The notes: generated by a model not told the origin, from the letters alone. A DNA stretch of 64,000 bases from Oscillospiraceae bacterium (GCA_900752435.1 CAADVD010000022.1:8391-72390); one strand, 5' to 3'; shown: positions 6,964 to 15,579, counted from the first letter of the stretch. Translations and numbers: made by a program.

Positions 6964-7638
6964 ATGGAATTGTGGGAAGCGATGCAAAAGCGCCATTCCG
7001 TGCGCAGTTATACGGATCAGAAAATAGAGGGCGATACCGCAGATGCACTGCGCAGCTTCATTGCCCAGTGCAATGCTGAAAGCGGACTGCATATGCAGCT
7101 TGTGTTGGAGGAACCGAAAGGGTTTGACGGGTTTATGGCGCACTACGGTAAGTTTTCGGGCGTCAAGAACTACATTGCAGTTATCGGAAAGAAAGGCCGG
7201 GATTTGGAAGAAAAGTGTGGGTATTACGGGGAGAAGGTTGTACTTTATGCCCAGCAGCTTGGTCTGAATACCTGTTGGGTGGCACTGACTTACAGCAAAA
7301 TTAAAACGGCTTTTCAAATGGATGCGGGAGAAAAACTGTGTCTGGTAATCGCCATTGGGTATGGAAAAACACAGGGTGTTGCACATTCGTCAAAGCCTAA
7401 AGAAACTGTAATGAAGCTTGACGGGTCTGCGCCGGATTGGTTTCAAAAAGGCGTTGAAGCGGCACTTCTTGCTCCGACTGCCATGAACCAACAAAAGTTT
7501 GTTTTTTCTCTGTCGGGAAACACGGTATCCGCCAAAGCAGGCATCGGCTTTTACACCAAAGTTGATCTCGGAATTGCCAAATACCATTTTGAGATTGGCG
7601 CCGGCACGCAAAATTTCCAGTGGGCGTCGCAAACATAA
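6964..7638 (+). CDS. Nitroreductase family protein
   Basis: A 224-residue FMN-dependent oxidoreductase-fold protein. It begins with MELWEAMQKRHSVRSY, the RxSxRxF/Y FMN-binding signature of the family. The C-terminal half has APTAMNQQKF, the second classic family motif for active-site and flavin contacts. ATG 6964 has GGAGG at the right distance, whereas the upstream in-frame ATG at 6949 overlaps that ribosome site. The sequence is of the two-domain shorter clostridial type often annotated as putative TM nitroreductase. The substrate is unknown. It lies downstream of an ArsR gene. Confidence 0.88.
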   Translation: MELWEAMQKRHSVRSYTDQKIEGDTADALRSFIAQCNAESGLHMQLVLEEPKGFDGFMAHYGKFSGVKNYIAVIGKKGRDLEEKCGYYGEKVVLYAQQLGLNTCWVALTYSKIKTAFQMDAGEKLCLVIAIGYGKTQGVAHSSKPKETVMKLDGSAPDWFQKGVEAALLAPTAMNQQKFVFSLSGNTVSAKAGIGFYTKVDLGIAKYHFEIGAGTQNFQWASQT

Positions 7639-7683
7639 TTCAGAAATGAATGGTGCCGTTCACGTAAAATTTACAAAAAAATG

Positions 7684-7713
7684 TTGAACCATTGCTTTTG
7701 AAAATGATATGAT
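7684..7713 (+). promoter_or_regulatory. Candidate urease promoter
   Basis: TTGAAC (7684-7689), an 18-base spacer, TATGAT (7708-7713). It lies after the nitroreductase stop. An intrinsic terminator follows within about 20 bases of the predicted start, so the transcript may be attenuated before ureAB. Confidence 0.6.
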
Positions 7714-7735
7714 GAGAAAAATGTTGTTTTCGTAC

Positions 7736-7771
7736 AAAGGCGTACCGATTGGTGATCGGTACGCCTTTTTT
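7736..7771 (+). terminator. Strong hairpin terminator upstream of urease
   Basis: A 14-bp perfect stem (AAAGGCGTACCGAT / ATCGGTACGCCTTT) with a five-base loop and a T-run. It could end the nitroreductase transcript or act as an attenuator for urease, since the candidate urease promoter is upstream of it. Confidence 0.9.
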
Positions 7772-7888
7772 CATGTTTTGTCGCCATTCGTGTGCTGGAT
7801 GGAGAAGACGGAAACAGAGTTTGCTTCAGATACTGTTAGCGATGGTGCGCTTTTTGGACACCGCGCTTTGATTAGGGAGGAATCGAAT

Positions 7889-8572
7889 ATGCACCTTACT
7901 TCACGAGAACAGGAACGCCTTATGACTCACTGTGCAGGCGAGCTGGCAAAAGCCCGAAAGGCCAGAGGGTTAAAACTCAACTATCCGGAGGCGATTGCGC
8001 TGATTACATCCGAACTGCTGGAACTGGCAAGGGATGGCTTGACCGTGACCGAGCTGATGCGCGAGGGAAAGAAGCTCCTGAGCGCTGATGATGTGATGGA
8101 CGGCGTTCCCGAAATGATTCACGAGATTCAGCTGGAAGCCACTTTTCCCGACGGCACCAAGCTGGTGACGGTTCATGAACCGATTGCGTCCAATGGAAGG
8201 CAGGTTCCCGGTGAAATTCTCATCGACGACGGCGAAATTACCGTGAATGAGGGCAGGGATACGGCGCAGGTTACCGTTGTGAATACCGCTGACCGACCCA
8301 TTCAAGTGGGTTCGCATTTTCACTTTTTTGAGGTGAACAAGGCGCTTTCCTTCAACCGGAATTTGGCGTTTGGGATGCGGCTTGACATTCCGGCAGGAAC
8401 GGCGGTTCGTTTTGAACCGGGCGAAGAAAAGAGAGTGCCGCTGGTTTCCATCGGCGGCAACCGGATTGGTTATGGCTTGAACGACCTGGTTCAGGGCAGT
8501 ATGGATGATGAAGCTGTCCGAGCAAAAGCTTTGGAACAGGCAAAAAAATTAGGCTTTAAAGGGGTGGAATAA
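7889..8572 (+). CDS. ureA: Urease subunit gamma/beta fusion
   Basis: A 227-residue fusion. Residues 1-100 are urease gamma (MHLTSREQERLMTHCAGELA, GLKLNYPEAIALI). The rest is urease beta (PGEILIDDGEI, QVGSHFHFFEVN, AFGMRLDIPAGTAVRFEPG). Together with the alpha subunit it forms the structural enzyme that splits urea to ammonia and carbamate in the cytosol. A fused small subunit is known from Helicobacter and some Firmicutes. ATG 7889 follows GGGAGGAATCGAAT; an upstream in-frame extension to 7709 runs through the terminator stem and is rejected. It is the first gene of the operon. Confidence 0.96.
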   Translation: MHLTSREQERLMTHCAGELAKARKARGLKLNYPEAIALITSELLELARDGLTVTELMREGKKLLSADDVMDGVPEMIHEIQLEATFPDGTKLVTVHEPIASNGRQVPGEILIDDGEITVNEGRDTAQVTVVNTADRPIQVGSHFHFFEVNKALSFNRNLAFGMRLDIPAGTAVRFEPGEEKRVPLVSIGGNRIGYGLNDLVQGSMDDEAVRAKALEQAKKLGFKGVE

Positions 8573-8573
8573 C

Positions 8574-10286
8574 ATGTTTCAAATGTCAAAAAAACAGTAT
8601 GTGGATATGTTCGGCCCTACCACAGGCGATCGGGTCCGGCTTGCGGATACTTCTTTGATTGTCGAGGTGGAAAAGGACTTTACCGTTTACGGCGACGAAG
8701 CCAAATTTGGCGGAGGAAAATCCCTGCGTGACGGCATGGGACAGTCGTGCAGTGTGCCCGATGGGGAATGTCCGGATACCGTGATTACCAACGTTCTGGT
8801 CATTGACAGCACCGGCATTTACAAAGCGGATATCGGCATCAAGGACGGCAAAATCTGCGGCATCGGAAAAGCCGGCAATCCTGATATTATGGACGGCGTT
8901 ACACCATCTCTTGTGTTCGGCGCCGGTACGGAAGCGATTGCAGGCGAAGGATTAATTTTGACGGCTGGCGGCATTGACACGCACATTCACTTTATCAGCC
9001 CTACACAAATCGAAACGGCTCTTTATTCGGGGATTACCACGATGATTGGCGGCGGTACGGGGCCTGCTGACGGCACGAATGCCACGACCTGTACGCCGGG
9101 CAAATTTAACTTGGAAAAAATGCTGGAGGCCGCGGAGGAGTACCCCATGAATTTGGGCTTTCTCGGAAAGGGCAACAGCGCGGATTACGCCGCTCTTGCC
9201 GAGCAGGTGGAAGCCGGTGCATGCGGCCTGAAAATTCATGAGGACTGGGGCGCTACGCCGTCGGTCATCAATCAATCTCTCTGCGTTGCCGATCAATACG
9301 ATGTGCAGGTATCCATTCACACCGATACCCTCAACGAGGGCGGTTTTGTGGAGGATTCGCTCAACCCCATCGGCGGCAGAACCATCCATACTTACCACAC
9401 GGAAGGTGCGGGCGGCGGACATGCGCCGGACATCATCAAAGCGGCGGCATTTCCGAATATTCTGCCTTCTTCCACCAACCCCACCATGCCCTTTACGCAC
9501 AATACCATTGACGAGCATCTGGACATGCTGATGGTGTGCCACCATCTGGACAGCCGCGTGCCTGAGGATGTGGCGTTTGCGGATTCGAGAATTCGTCCGG
9601 AAACCATTGCGGCAGAGGATGTCCTTCATGACATGGGCATTTTCAGCATGATGTCCAGTGACAGTCAGGCAATGGGCCGAGTCGGCGAGGTCATCACGAG
9701 AACATGGCAGACGGCGTCCAAAATGAAAGATCAGCGGGGGATTCTGGAAGAGGACTGCGAAAGAAACGACAATTTCCGCGTGAAGCGTTACGTTTCCAAA
9801 TACACCATCAATCCGGCCATTACGCACGGAATTGCCGATTATGTCGGTTCGGTTGAAGTAGGAAAGCTGGCCGATTTGGTTTTGTGGAAGCCTGCCATGT
9901 TTGGCGTAAAGCCCGAAATGATCATCAAGGGCGGCTTTATCTGCGCCGCCAAAATGGGGGATGCGAATGCGTCCATTCCTACGCCTCAGCCCGTGGTCTA
10001 CACCAAAATGTTCGGTGCACACGGCCTTGCGCAAAAGCGCACCTGCGCTACATTTGTTTCGCAGGCGGCTGTCCGTGAGGGGATTGCGGAGCGTCTGGGG
10101 CTTCAGCGCTTGGTGCTTCCGGTGAAAAATTGCCGGAATATTGGGAAAAAAGACATGAAGTTCAACGACCGAATGGGAGACATTGAGGTGGATCCGGAAA
10201 ATTATCGGGTGACCGTCGATGGCAAAACGATTACCTGCGAAGCGGCGCAGGAGCTTCCGTTGACTCAGAAATATTATCTTTTCTGA
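8574..10286 (+). CDS. ureC: Urease subunit alpha (catalytic)
   Basis: A 570-residue amidohydrolase with the full dinickel site: His-137 and His-139 (DTHIHF), the Lys to be carbamylated, Lys-220 (ACGLKIHED), His-249, His-275 and Asp-363 (MSSDSQAMGR). The mobile flap has Cys-322 and His-323 (MVCHHLD). All key residues are present, so the enzyme should be active once nickel is loaded by UreDEFG. It starts one base after the ureAB stop, indicating tight coupling. Length matches the family (about 567-572). Confidence 0.98.
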   Translation: MFQMSKKQYVDMFGPTTGDRVRLADTSLIVEVEKDFTVYGDEAKFGGGKSLRDGMGQSCSVPDGECPDTVITNVLVIDSTGIYKADIGIKDGKICGIGKAGNPDIMDGVTPSLVFGAGTEAIAGEGLILTAGGIDTHIHFISPTQIETALYSGITTMIGGGTGPADGTNATTCTPGKFNLEKMLEAAEEYPMNLGFLGKGNSADYAALAEQVEAGACGLKIHEDWGATPSVINQSLCVADQYDVQVSIHTDTLNEGGFVEDSLNPIGGRTIHTYHTEGAGGGHAPDIIKAAAFPNILPSSTNPTMPFTHNTIDEHLDMLMVCHHLDSRVPEDVAFADSRIRPETIAAEDVLHDMGIFSMMSSDSQAMGRVGEVITRTWQTASKMKDQRGILEEDCERNDNFRVKRYVSKYTINPAITHGIADYVGSVEVGKLADLVLWKPAMFGVKPEMIIKGGFICAAKMGDANASIPTPQPVVYTKMFGAHGLAQKRTCATFVSQAAVREGIAERLGLQRLVLPVKNCRNIGKKDMKFNDRMGDIEVDPENYRVTVDGKTITCEAAQELPLTQKYYLF

Positions 10287-10306
10287 AAATTGGAGAGGAC
10301 AGTAGT

Positions 10307-10786
10307 ATGATTGCAGAAAAAATTTACGGAAAACTGGGCGCAACCGACAAACAGGTCGAAACGGTTGAAATTGAGTGGTTTGAGCGTGAGAAAAAACTGC
10401 TCCGGAAGACCACTTCATCGGGTGAGGAAATTGGAATCAAAATCGAAGAGCCGTTGAACGACGGCGACATCCTTTTTGAAGATGAAACCAGGGTGATTGC
10501 TGTGGAGATTGCTCCCTGTGATTTGATTCATGTTCCTGTTTCATCCATGCAGCAGATGGGCAGGCTGTGCTTTGAACTGGGAAACCGCCATCTTTCTCTT
10601 GCCATCGGAGAGAGCAGTGTGCGGTGCCCGTTTGACCATCCCACCTTTGAATATTTGAAAAAGCTTGGGTTTGAAGCCGTAAAAGTACATGAAAAATTTG
10701 TGGGATATACCGAGTGCAAGGCACATGCTCATACCCATACGCACTCTCATTCCCATTCCCATTCGCATGAACATCATGAACATTGA
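10307..10786 (+). CDS. ureE: Urease accessory protein UreE with His-rich tail
   Basis: A 159-residue nickel metallochaperone. The N-terminal peptide-binding-like and C-terminal metal-binding domains are recognisable (LCFELGNRHLSL, the PFDHPTFEYLKKLGF region). The last 20 residues alternate His with Thr or Ser (from AHAHTHTH), a high-capacity nickel-binding tail similar to that of Klebsiella UreE. It delivers nickel to UreG. ATG 10307 follows GGAGAGG. Its 3' end overlaps the start of ureF, suggesting translational coupling. Confidence 0.96.
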   Translation: MIAEKIYGKLGATDKQVETVEIEWFEREKKLLRKTTSSGEEIGIKIEEPLNDGDILFEDETRVIAVEIAPCDLIHVPVSSMQQMGRLCFELGNRHLSLAIGESSVRCPFDHPTFEYLKKLGFEAVKVHEKFVGYTECKAHAHTHTHSHSHSHSHEHHEH

Positions 10787-11447
10787 CGGCCGTTTTCTAA
10801 AACTCATGCAGGCGCTGGATTCGCTTTTCCCAATCGGCGCCTTTACCCTCTCCAACGGTATGGAAACCTATGTGCAGAAAGGGATTGTACAGGATGGCGA
10901 AAGCTTGTCACGCTTTTTGAATGCATATATTTATGCACTGCCCTATAACGACTTGGGATTCGCCGCGAAAGCCGCGATGGGGGAAGATTACGCTGTACTC
11001 GATGAGCTTTGTACGGCTTCCAAATCGCCCTTTGAGCTGAGAAACGGCAGTGAAAAGCTGTGCGCACGGTTTTTAAAGATGGAACGGGCGCTGGGCAGTT
11101 ATACGCTTTTGGATGCCTACGCCGAGGATATCAAGCAGAAAAAGTGCGGTGGAAGCTACAGCGTTGCCATCGGATTGTTCATTCGCGAAATTGGGATGGA
11201 TGTTTCTGTGGGATTGGAAATGTATTGCTACAGCATCTTGTCGTCCATGGTCAATCATGCGGTCAAGCTGGTACCCCTGCGGCAGCTTGAGGGACAAAGC
11301 TGCCTTTCCCAAGCAATGGAGCAAATTTCGGCGGCCTGCGAGAAAGCGATGCAGGCGGATTGGCATGATTTGGGAATTTGCGGCAGTGGATTTGATTTGC
11401 GTTCTATGGAACATGAAAAGCTTTATTCAAGATTGTATATTTCATAA
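10767..11447 (+). CDS. ureF: Urease accessory protein UreF
   Basis: A 226-residue all-helical accessory protein of the UreDFG activation complex. It gates nickel and CO2 delivery and GTPase timing. Characteristic segments are LMQALDSLFPIGAFTLSNGMETYVQKG at the N-terminus and VNHAVKLVPLRQLEGQ further on. The start is ATG 10767 or the in-frame ATG 10776. Both lie within the ureE His-tail coding sequence and lack a ribosome site, so translation is likely coupled to ureE termination at 10786. Confidence 0.94.
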   Translation: MNIMNIDGRFLKLMQALDSLFPIGAFTLSNGMETYVQKGIVQDGESLSRFLNAYIYALPYNDLGFAAKAAMGEDYAVLDELCTASKSPFELRNGSEKLCARFLKMERALGSYTLLDAYAEDIKQKKCGGSYSVAIGLFIREIGMDVSVGLEMYCYSILSSMVNHAVKLVPLRQLEGQSCLSQAMEQISAACEKAMQADWHDLGICGSGFDLRSMEHEKLYSRLYIS

Positions 11448-11471
11448 ACAGAAAGGATTTCAGATACAAGT

Positions 11472-12083
11472 ATGTCCTATGTAAAAATTGGCGTGGGCGG
11501 ACCGGTTGGCTCTGGAAAGACCGCCCTGATTGAGCGCCTTACTCGAATCATGTCAAAGGAATACAGCATCTGCGTTGTAACCAATGACATTTATACCAAA
11601 GAGGATGCGGAATTTCTGATTAAGAATTCAGCGCTTCCGCCAGAAAGAATTGTCGGCGTGGAAACGGGTGGATGTCCGCATACCGCAATTCGTGAGGACT
11701 GCTCCATGAACTTGGAAGCGGTGGACGAAATGGTGGAAAAGTTTCCCGATGTTCAGATTGTGTTCATTGAAAGCGGTGGCGACAATCTGTCCGCTACTTT
11801 TTCGCCCGACCTTGCCGATGCTTCGATTTATGTGATTGACGTTGCTCAGGGAGAAAAAATTCCCCGGAAAGGCGGCCCGGGGGTGACGCGCTCCGACCTG
11901 CTGGTCATCAACAAAACTGACTTGGCGCCGATGGTGGGGGCGAGCCTGGAGGTGATGGCTTCGGATTCGCAGAGAATGCGCGGTGGACGACCATTCTTGT
12001 TTACCAATCTCGTGTCGCTCGACGGCGTAGATGCGGTCATTGAATGGATTAAAAAGTCGGTTTTGCTTGAGGATTTAGCATGA
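11472..12083 (+). CDS. ureG: Urease accessory GTPase UreG
   Basis: A 203-residue SIMIBI-class GTPase that hands nickel to the apo-urease complex. It has the P-loop GPVGSGKT (10-17), the conserved Cys-Pro-His metal motif in GVETGGCPHTAIRED, ESGGDNLSATFSP, and the guanine-specificity motif NKTD. Length and motif order are typical. Its TGA overlaps the ATG of ureD as ATGA. Confidence 0.98.
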   Translation: MSYVKIGVGGPVGSGKTALIERLTRIMSKEYSICVVTNDIYTKEDAEFLIKNSALPPERIVGVETGGCPHTAIREDCSMNLEAVDEMVEKFPDVQIVFIESGGDNLSATFSPDLADASIYVIDVAQGEKIPRKGGPGVTRSDLLVINKTDLAPMVGASLEVMASDSQRMRGGRPFLFTNLVSLDGVDAVIEWIKKSVLLEDLA

Positions 12084-12814
12084 GTCAGCTTTATTTGCAA
12101 ACAGCCAATCAAAACGGCAGAACGGTCATTGCAGACAGCTTTTTTACTTCTCCCATCAAAATTGCCAAGCCATTTTATCGGGATCATTACACCGAAGTGA
12201 TGATGATGACTGCCAGCGCAGGGATTTTAGAGGGCGATTTTTATGACATCGAACTGAAAATTACCGAGAATTCCTCGCTGAAATTTACTGCGCAGTCGTA
12301 TACGAAAATTTTTAAGGCGGAAAAGGCTGGGGCTTCTCAACGCATTAAAATTGATGTTTTCGATGGCGGCGAGCTGGTTTATCTGCCTTGTCCGGTGATT
12401 CCGTTTGCCGGAAGTGTGTTCGATTCCTCTGCGGAAATTCGGCTTTCCAAAGGGGCAAAGTTTGCCATGTGTGATGTTGTTTCCTGCGGGCGGGCGGCCA
12501 TGAACGAAAAATTTATGTTTACCGAATACCGTTCCAGAACGGCGATTTCTGTGGATGGGCGGTTAAAATTTCTGGATAATATTCGGCTTGCGCCTCATGA
12601 AGCGGAGTTGGCTGGAATCGGCTTTTTTGAAGGGTATACCCATCAGGGAATGATGTATCTTTACGGGTATGAACAGGTTTCGCTTCCTTCTTCCGACTGT
12701 GTGGAAGCGGCATTGACACAGGCTGCGGCAGGGATTTGTGTTCGGATGGCTGGAAACAGCGGAGAGGATATTAGTAATTTTGCCAATCAGATTTTATGTG
12801 AAATCGCCTTTTGA
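12080..12814 (+). CDS. ureD: Urease accessory protein UreD (UreH)
   Basis: A 244-residue beta-rich scaffold protein that binds apo-urease with UreF and UreG. Diagnostic pieces are SFFTSPIKIAKPFY, TASAGILEGDFYDIEL, AQSYTKIFK and LVYLPCPVIPFAGSVF. It is slightly shorter than many bacterial UreD proteins but collinear. It is the last gene of the operon, overlapping ureG by four bases, and its stop lies inside the operon terminator stem. Confidence 0.94.
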   Translation: MSQLYLQTANQNGRTVIADSFFTSPIKIAKPFYRDHYTEVMMMTASAGILEGDFYDIELKITENSSLKFTAQSYTKIFKAEKAGASQRIKIDVFDGGELVYLPCPVIPFAGSVFDSSAEIRLSKGAKFAMCDVVSCGRAAMNEKFMFTEYRSRTAISVDGRLKFLDNIRLAPHEAELAGIGFFEGYTHQGMMYLYGYEQVSLPSSDCVEAALTQAAAGICVRMAGNSGEDISNFANQILCEIAF

Positions 12815-12846
12815 AGTAATTCGATACTTCAAAAGGCGATTTTTAT
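12801..12846 (+). terminator. Terminator of the urease operon
   Basis: An 18-bp perfect stem (AAATCGCCTTTTGAAGTA / TACTTCAAAAGGCGATTT) with loop ATTCGA and a T-run. The left arm includes the ureD stop codon. Confidence 0.92.
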
Positions 12847-12917
12847 TTGAGTTTGAGAATTTCTATACTATGAGAAGTGGTGTGCTTACTGTGGTAAGGT
12901 TTATAAATATTCGCAAA

Positions 12918-12962
12918 AAGAAAAAGCCCACAAACCCCCGTATTATGGGATTTGTGAGTCTT
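12918..12962 (-). terminator. Terminator of tRNA-Glu
   Basis: On the minus strand, CTCACAAATCCC pairs with GGGGTTTGTGGG around the loop ATAATAC, followed by CTTTTTCTTTTT. It starts just beyond the tRNA 3' end. Confidence 0.82.
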
Positions 12963-12968
12963 TATAAT

Positions 12969-13043
12969 TGGTACTCCGTAGGGGAGTTGAACCCCTGCTT
13001 CAAGAATGAGAATCTTGCGTGTTAACCACTTCACTAACGGAGC
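12969..13043 (-). tRNA. tRNA-Glu (anticodon CTC)
   Basis: The minus strand folds into a cloverleaf. The acceptor is GCTCCGT/ACGGAGT and the D arm has AGTGGTTAA. The anticodon stem is CAAGA/TCTTG with loop TTCTCAT, giving anticodon CTC for GAG codons. The T arm is AGGGG-TTCAACT-CCCCT, and the 3' CCA is encoded. It stands alone with its own consensus promoter and terminator. Confidence 0.95.
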
Positions 13044-13061
13044 ATTTCTCAGTGCTCAATT

Positions 13062-13090
13062 ATTATACGATACTTTTGGAACAATGTCAA
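13062..13090 (-). promoter_or_regulatory. Promoter of tRNA-Glu
   Basis: Minus strand TTGACA (13090-13085), 17 bases, TATAAT (13067-13062): perfect consensus in both boxes, as expected for a stable RNA gene. Confidence 0.92.
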
Positions 13091-13362
13091 GCTTTTTTTA
13101 TGCGGCAGAGTCGAGATTTTCGATAACCATCATTCAACTACAGGCTCTTTGTTTACAGTGCCAATAGCAAACGATACGCCTTTCAAACACTTCTCCAAAA
13201 AAATTCTCAAATTATTCACTTCTTTTGTTGGAAAACAGGTATAATGGAAGATATAAAAATGAATTAGTTAAATGAAAATGTTTTATTCATACCTGTCGGT
13301 TCTTTTTAGACAGGACTTTCTGCTTTTCAACAATCAATTCGTCAAAATTGGAGGAACAACCA
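13091..13362 (+). other. Intergenic region upstream of the two-component system
   Basis: No coding frame with a ribosome site is seen. TATAAT at 13240-13245 is a probable -10 for the regulator gene; its -35 is weak. A GGAGG ribosome site sits at 13350-13354. Nothing else is recognisable. Confidence 0.5.
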
Positions 13363-14055
13363 ATGTCACTGGGTAAAATTTTAGTTGTCGACGATGACAA
13401 AAACATTTGCGAACTGTTGCGTCTGTATTTGGAAAAAGAAGGATACAGCGTGATTTTGTCCCACGATGGAGAAGAGGCCATCGTAAAATTCAATGCGCTC
13501 AATCCGGATATGGTGCTGTTGGACATTATGCTTCCGTCACTGGACGGCTGGCAGGTGTGCCGGGAAATCCGCAAAAAATCCAACGTGCCGATTATCATGC
13601 TCACTGCAAAGGGAGAAACCTTTGATAAGGTGCTGGGATTGGAGCTTGGCGCCGATGATTATGTGGTCAAACCGTTTGATACCAAAGAAGTGATTGCGCG
13701 TATCAAAGCTGTTCTGCGCCGCATCGGACAGAACAATCAGGCGGAAGAAATCAAGGAAGTATCCTACGACAAACTAGTTGTCAATATGACGCGCTATGAA
13801 CTGAAAGTGGATGGTAAAGTCATTGATACACCGCCGAAAGAATTGGAATTGCTGTTCCATTTGGCATCCAATCCGAACCGCGTGTATACCCGCGATCAGC
13901 TGCTCGATGAGGTCTGGGGATTTGAATATTACGGCGATTCTCGTACCATTGACGTGCATGTCAAACGTCTGCGTGAAAAATTGGAGGGCGTGTCCGACCA
14001 GTGGGCGCTGAAGACGGTTTGGGGCGTCGGCTACAAATTCGAGGTAAATGAATAA
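13363..14055 (+). CDS. OmpR/PhoB-family response regulator
   Basis: A 230-residue regulator. The receiver domain (1-120) has the acidic pair DDD near 10, phospho-acceptor Asp-54 (VLLDIMLP), and LTAK and KPFD for the conserved Thr/Lys. The winged-helix DNA-binding domain (about 135-230) shows LTPKELELL-like TPPKELELLFHLA, RVYTRDQLLDEVWG, RTIDVHVKRLREKL and WGVGYKFE. ATG 13363 has GGAGG upstream. It pairs with the histidine kinase at 14116 and the HtrA protease at 15613, an arrangement like CiaRH-HtrA or CssRS-HtrA, which suggests response to envelope or secretion stress. Confidence 0.93.
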   Translation: MSLGKILVVDDDKNICELLRLYLEKEGYSVILSHDGEEAIVKFNALNPDMVLLDIMLPSLDGWQVCREIRKKSNVPIIMLTAKGETFDKVLGLELGADDYVVKPFDTKEVIARIKAVLRRIGQNNQAEEIKEVSYDKLVVNMTRYELKVDGKVIDTPPKELELLFHLASNPNRVYTRDQLLDEVWGFEYYGDSRTIDVHVKRLREKLEGVSDQWALKTVWGVGYKFEVNE

Positions 14056-14067
14056 GGATGATCAAAG

Positions 14068-14098
14068 AAAAAGGGCGCACCATGTGTGCGCCCTTTTT
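14068..14098 (+). terminator. Terminator-like hairpin between response regulator and kinase genes
   Basis: A 13-bp perfect stem AAAAAGGGCGCAC / GTGCGCCCTTTTT with loop CATGT and its own T-run. It lies 12 bases after the regulator stop and 17 before the kinase start. It probably lowers kinase expression relative to the regulator. Confidence 0.82.
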
Positions 14099-14115
14099 GA
14101 ATCGTGGAGGCACTT

Positions 14116-15579
14116 ATGCAAAAAAGCATTTTCGGAAAGTATTTTTCCATCTGTGCGTCGCTGATTTTTGTCAGTCTCACCATTTTGGGCGTTGTGCTGA
14201 TGCTGTTTTTTTCGCAGTATGTGCGGACGGAAAAATACGACTTGTTGACCAGCAATGTGGCCAAAGCAGTGGATATGACGGAAAAACAACTGAATGAAGA
14301 CAATCAGCTTGACGACACCAATTTTACGGTGAACAGCTTTTTCGATATTTTGTCGGAAGCGATTGATGCCGATTTTTCTTTGGTGAATGCCAATGGTTCC
14401 ACGTTGTACTGCACCGAACAAGCGCCCTGCAATCACACAAATAACGACATTTCCGATACCATTCTTGCTTATCTGAACAAAGACGGCAGTTATCAGGAGA
14501 TGGGAACGCTGGGCGGCATTTATAACGAGCATTACTATACCGTTGCCCAAACCGTTACCACGGCGGACGGCGAGATATTGGGTTATGTGTTTGCGTCCAT
14601 GGAGACCGCCGATTCTCTGCGCGGATTTCTTGGTGAAACCTTTAAAATGTTTCTGATTTCAGCCGTCAGCGTGATGGTGGTGGCCATTATCATCTGCTAC
14701 TTTGTCACGCATCAAATGGTGAAACCGCTGCGCGAAATGAGCGAAGCGGCACAGGAATTCGGAAAGGGCGACTTCACCAAGCGCCTAACGGTCAGTACAT
14801 ACGATGAAATCGGCCAGCTTGCCATGGCGCTCAACAACATGGCGCAGTCGCTGTCCACGCTGGAAACCATGCGCCGCAGTTTTATCGCCAACGTTTCGCA
14901 TGAGCTGAAAACCCCGATGACCACCATTGGTGGCTTCATCGACGGTATTCTTGACGGAACGATTCCGCCACAGAAGCAAAAGCAGTATCTGCGCATTGTA
15001 TCCGACGAGGTCAAGCGCTTATCCCGTGTGGTGCGTTCGATGCTGAATTTGGCGCAGATTGAAGCCGGCGAGATGCAGTTGAAACCCAAAAAGTTTGACA
15101 TGGTGGAAACCATCTGCCAGACGCTGTTCAATTTGGAACATCAAATTGAAAGCAAGCATCTGGAAATCCGCGGACTTGACCATGACAAGGTGTATGTGGA
15201 AGCCGACCCCGATTTGATTCATCAGGTGGTGTACAACCTGACGGAAAATGCCATCAAGTTCGCCAACGACGGCGGCTATATTGAATTTGAATTCCAAAAG
15301 GAAGGCAGTCAAGTCATGATTGGCGTGAAGAATTCTGGCGAGGGCTTGAGCAAGGATGAAATTCCGCGCGTGTTTGACCGGTTTTACAAGACGGACCGTT
15401 CCAGAGGGCTGGACAAAAACGGCGTTGGACTGGGACTCTATATTGTACGGTCCATTGTCAATCTGCACGGCGGTGAAATCATCGTCAAGAGTGTACAGGG
15501 AGAATATTGTGAATTCCTGTTTACGCTTCAGCCCGCAAAAGCGCAGGGGAAGCTGAGAAAGGCAAAAGAAGAACATTGA
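14116..15579 (+). CDS. Sensor histidine kinase
   Basis: A 487-residue membrane kinase. TM1 spans about 10-32, an extracytoplasmic sensor domain 33-175, and TM2 176-198. A HAMP domain follows (PLREMSEAAQEFGKGDF). HisKA has His-262 in ANVSHELKTP, and HATPase_c has NLTENAIKF, GEGLSKDEIPRVFDRFY and GVGLGLYIV. The start is ATG 14116 with GGAGG at 14106; the GTG at 14104 overlaps that site. It is the cognate partner of the upstream regulator. The sensed signal is unknown, but the downstream HtrA suggests envelope stress. Confidence 0.93.
   Translation: MQKSIFGKYFSICASLIFVSLTILGVVLMLFFSQYVRTEKYDLLTSNVAKAVDMTEKQLNEDNQLDDTNFTVNSFFDILSEAIDADFSLVNANGSTLYCTEQAPCNHTNNDISDTILAYLNKDGSYQEMGTLGGIYNEHYYTVAQTVTTADGEILGYVFASMETADSLRGFLGETFKMFLISAVSVMVVAIIICYFVTHQMVKPLREMSEAAQEFGKGDFTKRLTVSTYDEIGQLAMALNNMAQSLSTLETMRRSFIANVSHELKTPMTTIGGFIDGILDGTIPPQKQKQYLRIVSDEVKRLSRVVRSMLNLAQIEAGEMQLKPKKFDMVETICQTLFNLEHQIESKHLEIRGLDHDKVYVEADPDLIHQVVYNLTENAIKFANDGGYIEFEFQKEGSQVMIGVKNSGEGLSKDEIPRVFDRFYKTDRSRGLDKNGVGLGLYIVRSIVNLHGGEIIVKSVQGEYCEFLFTLQPAKAQGKLRKAKEEH

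Noticed and set aside
7709..7888. N-terminal extension of the urease gamma/beta protein
   Set aside because: It would translate the terminator stem at 7736-7771, lacks a ribosome site, and the family starts at MHLTSREQERL.
8952..10418. Long open frame of 488 codons on the minus strand opposite ureC
   Set aside because: It is a shadow of the GC-biased ureC codons, has no ribosome site, and lacks any family resemblance, while ureC has all active-site residues.
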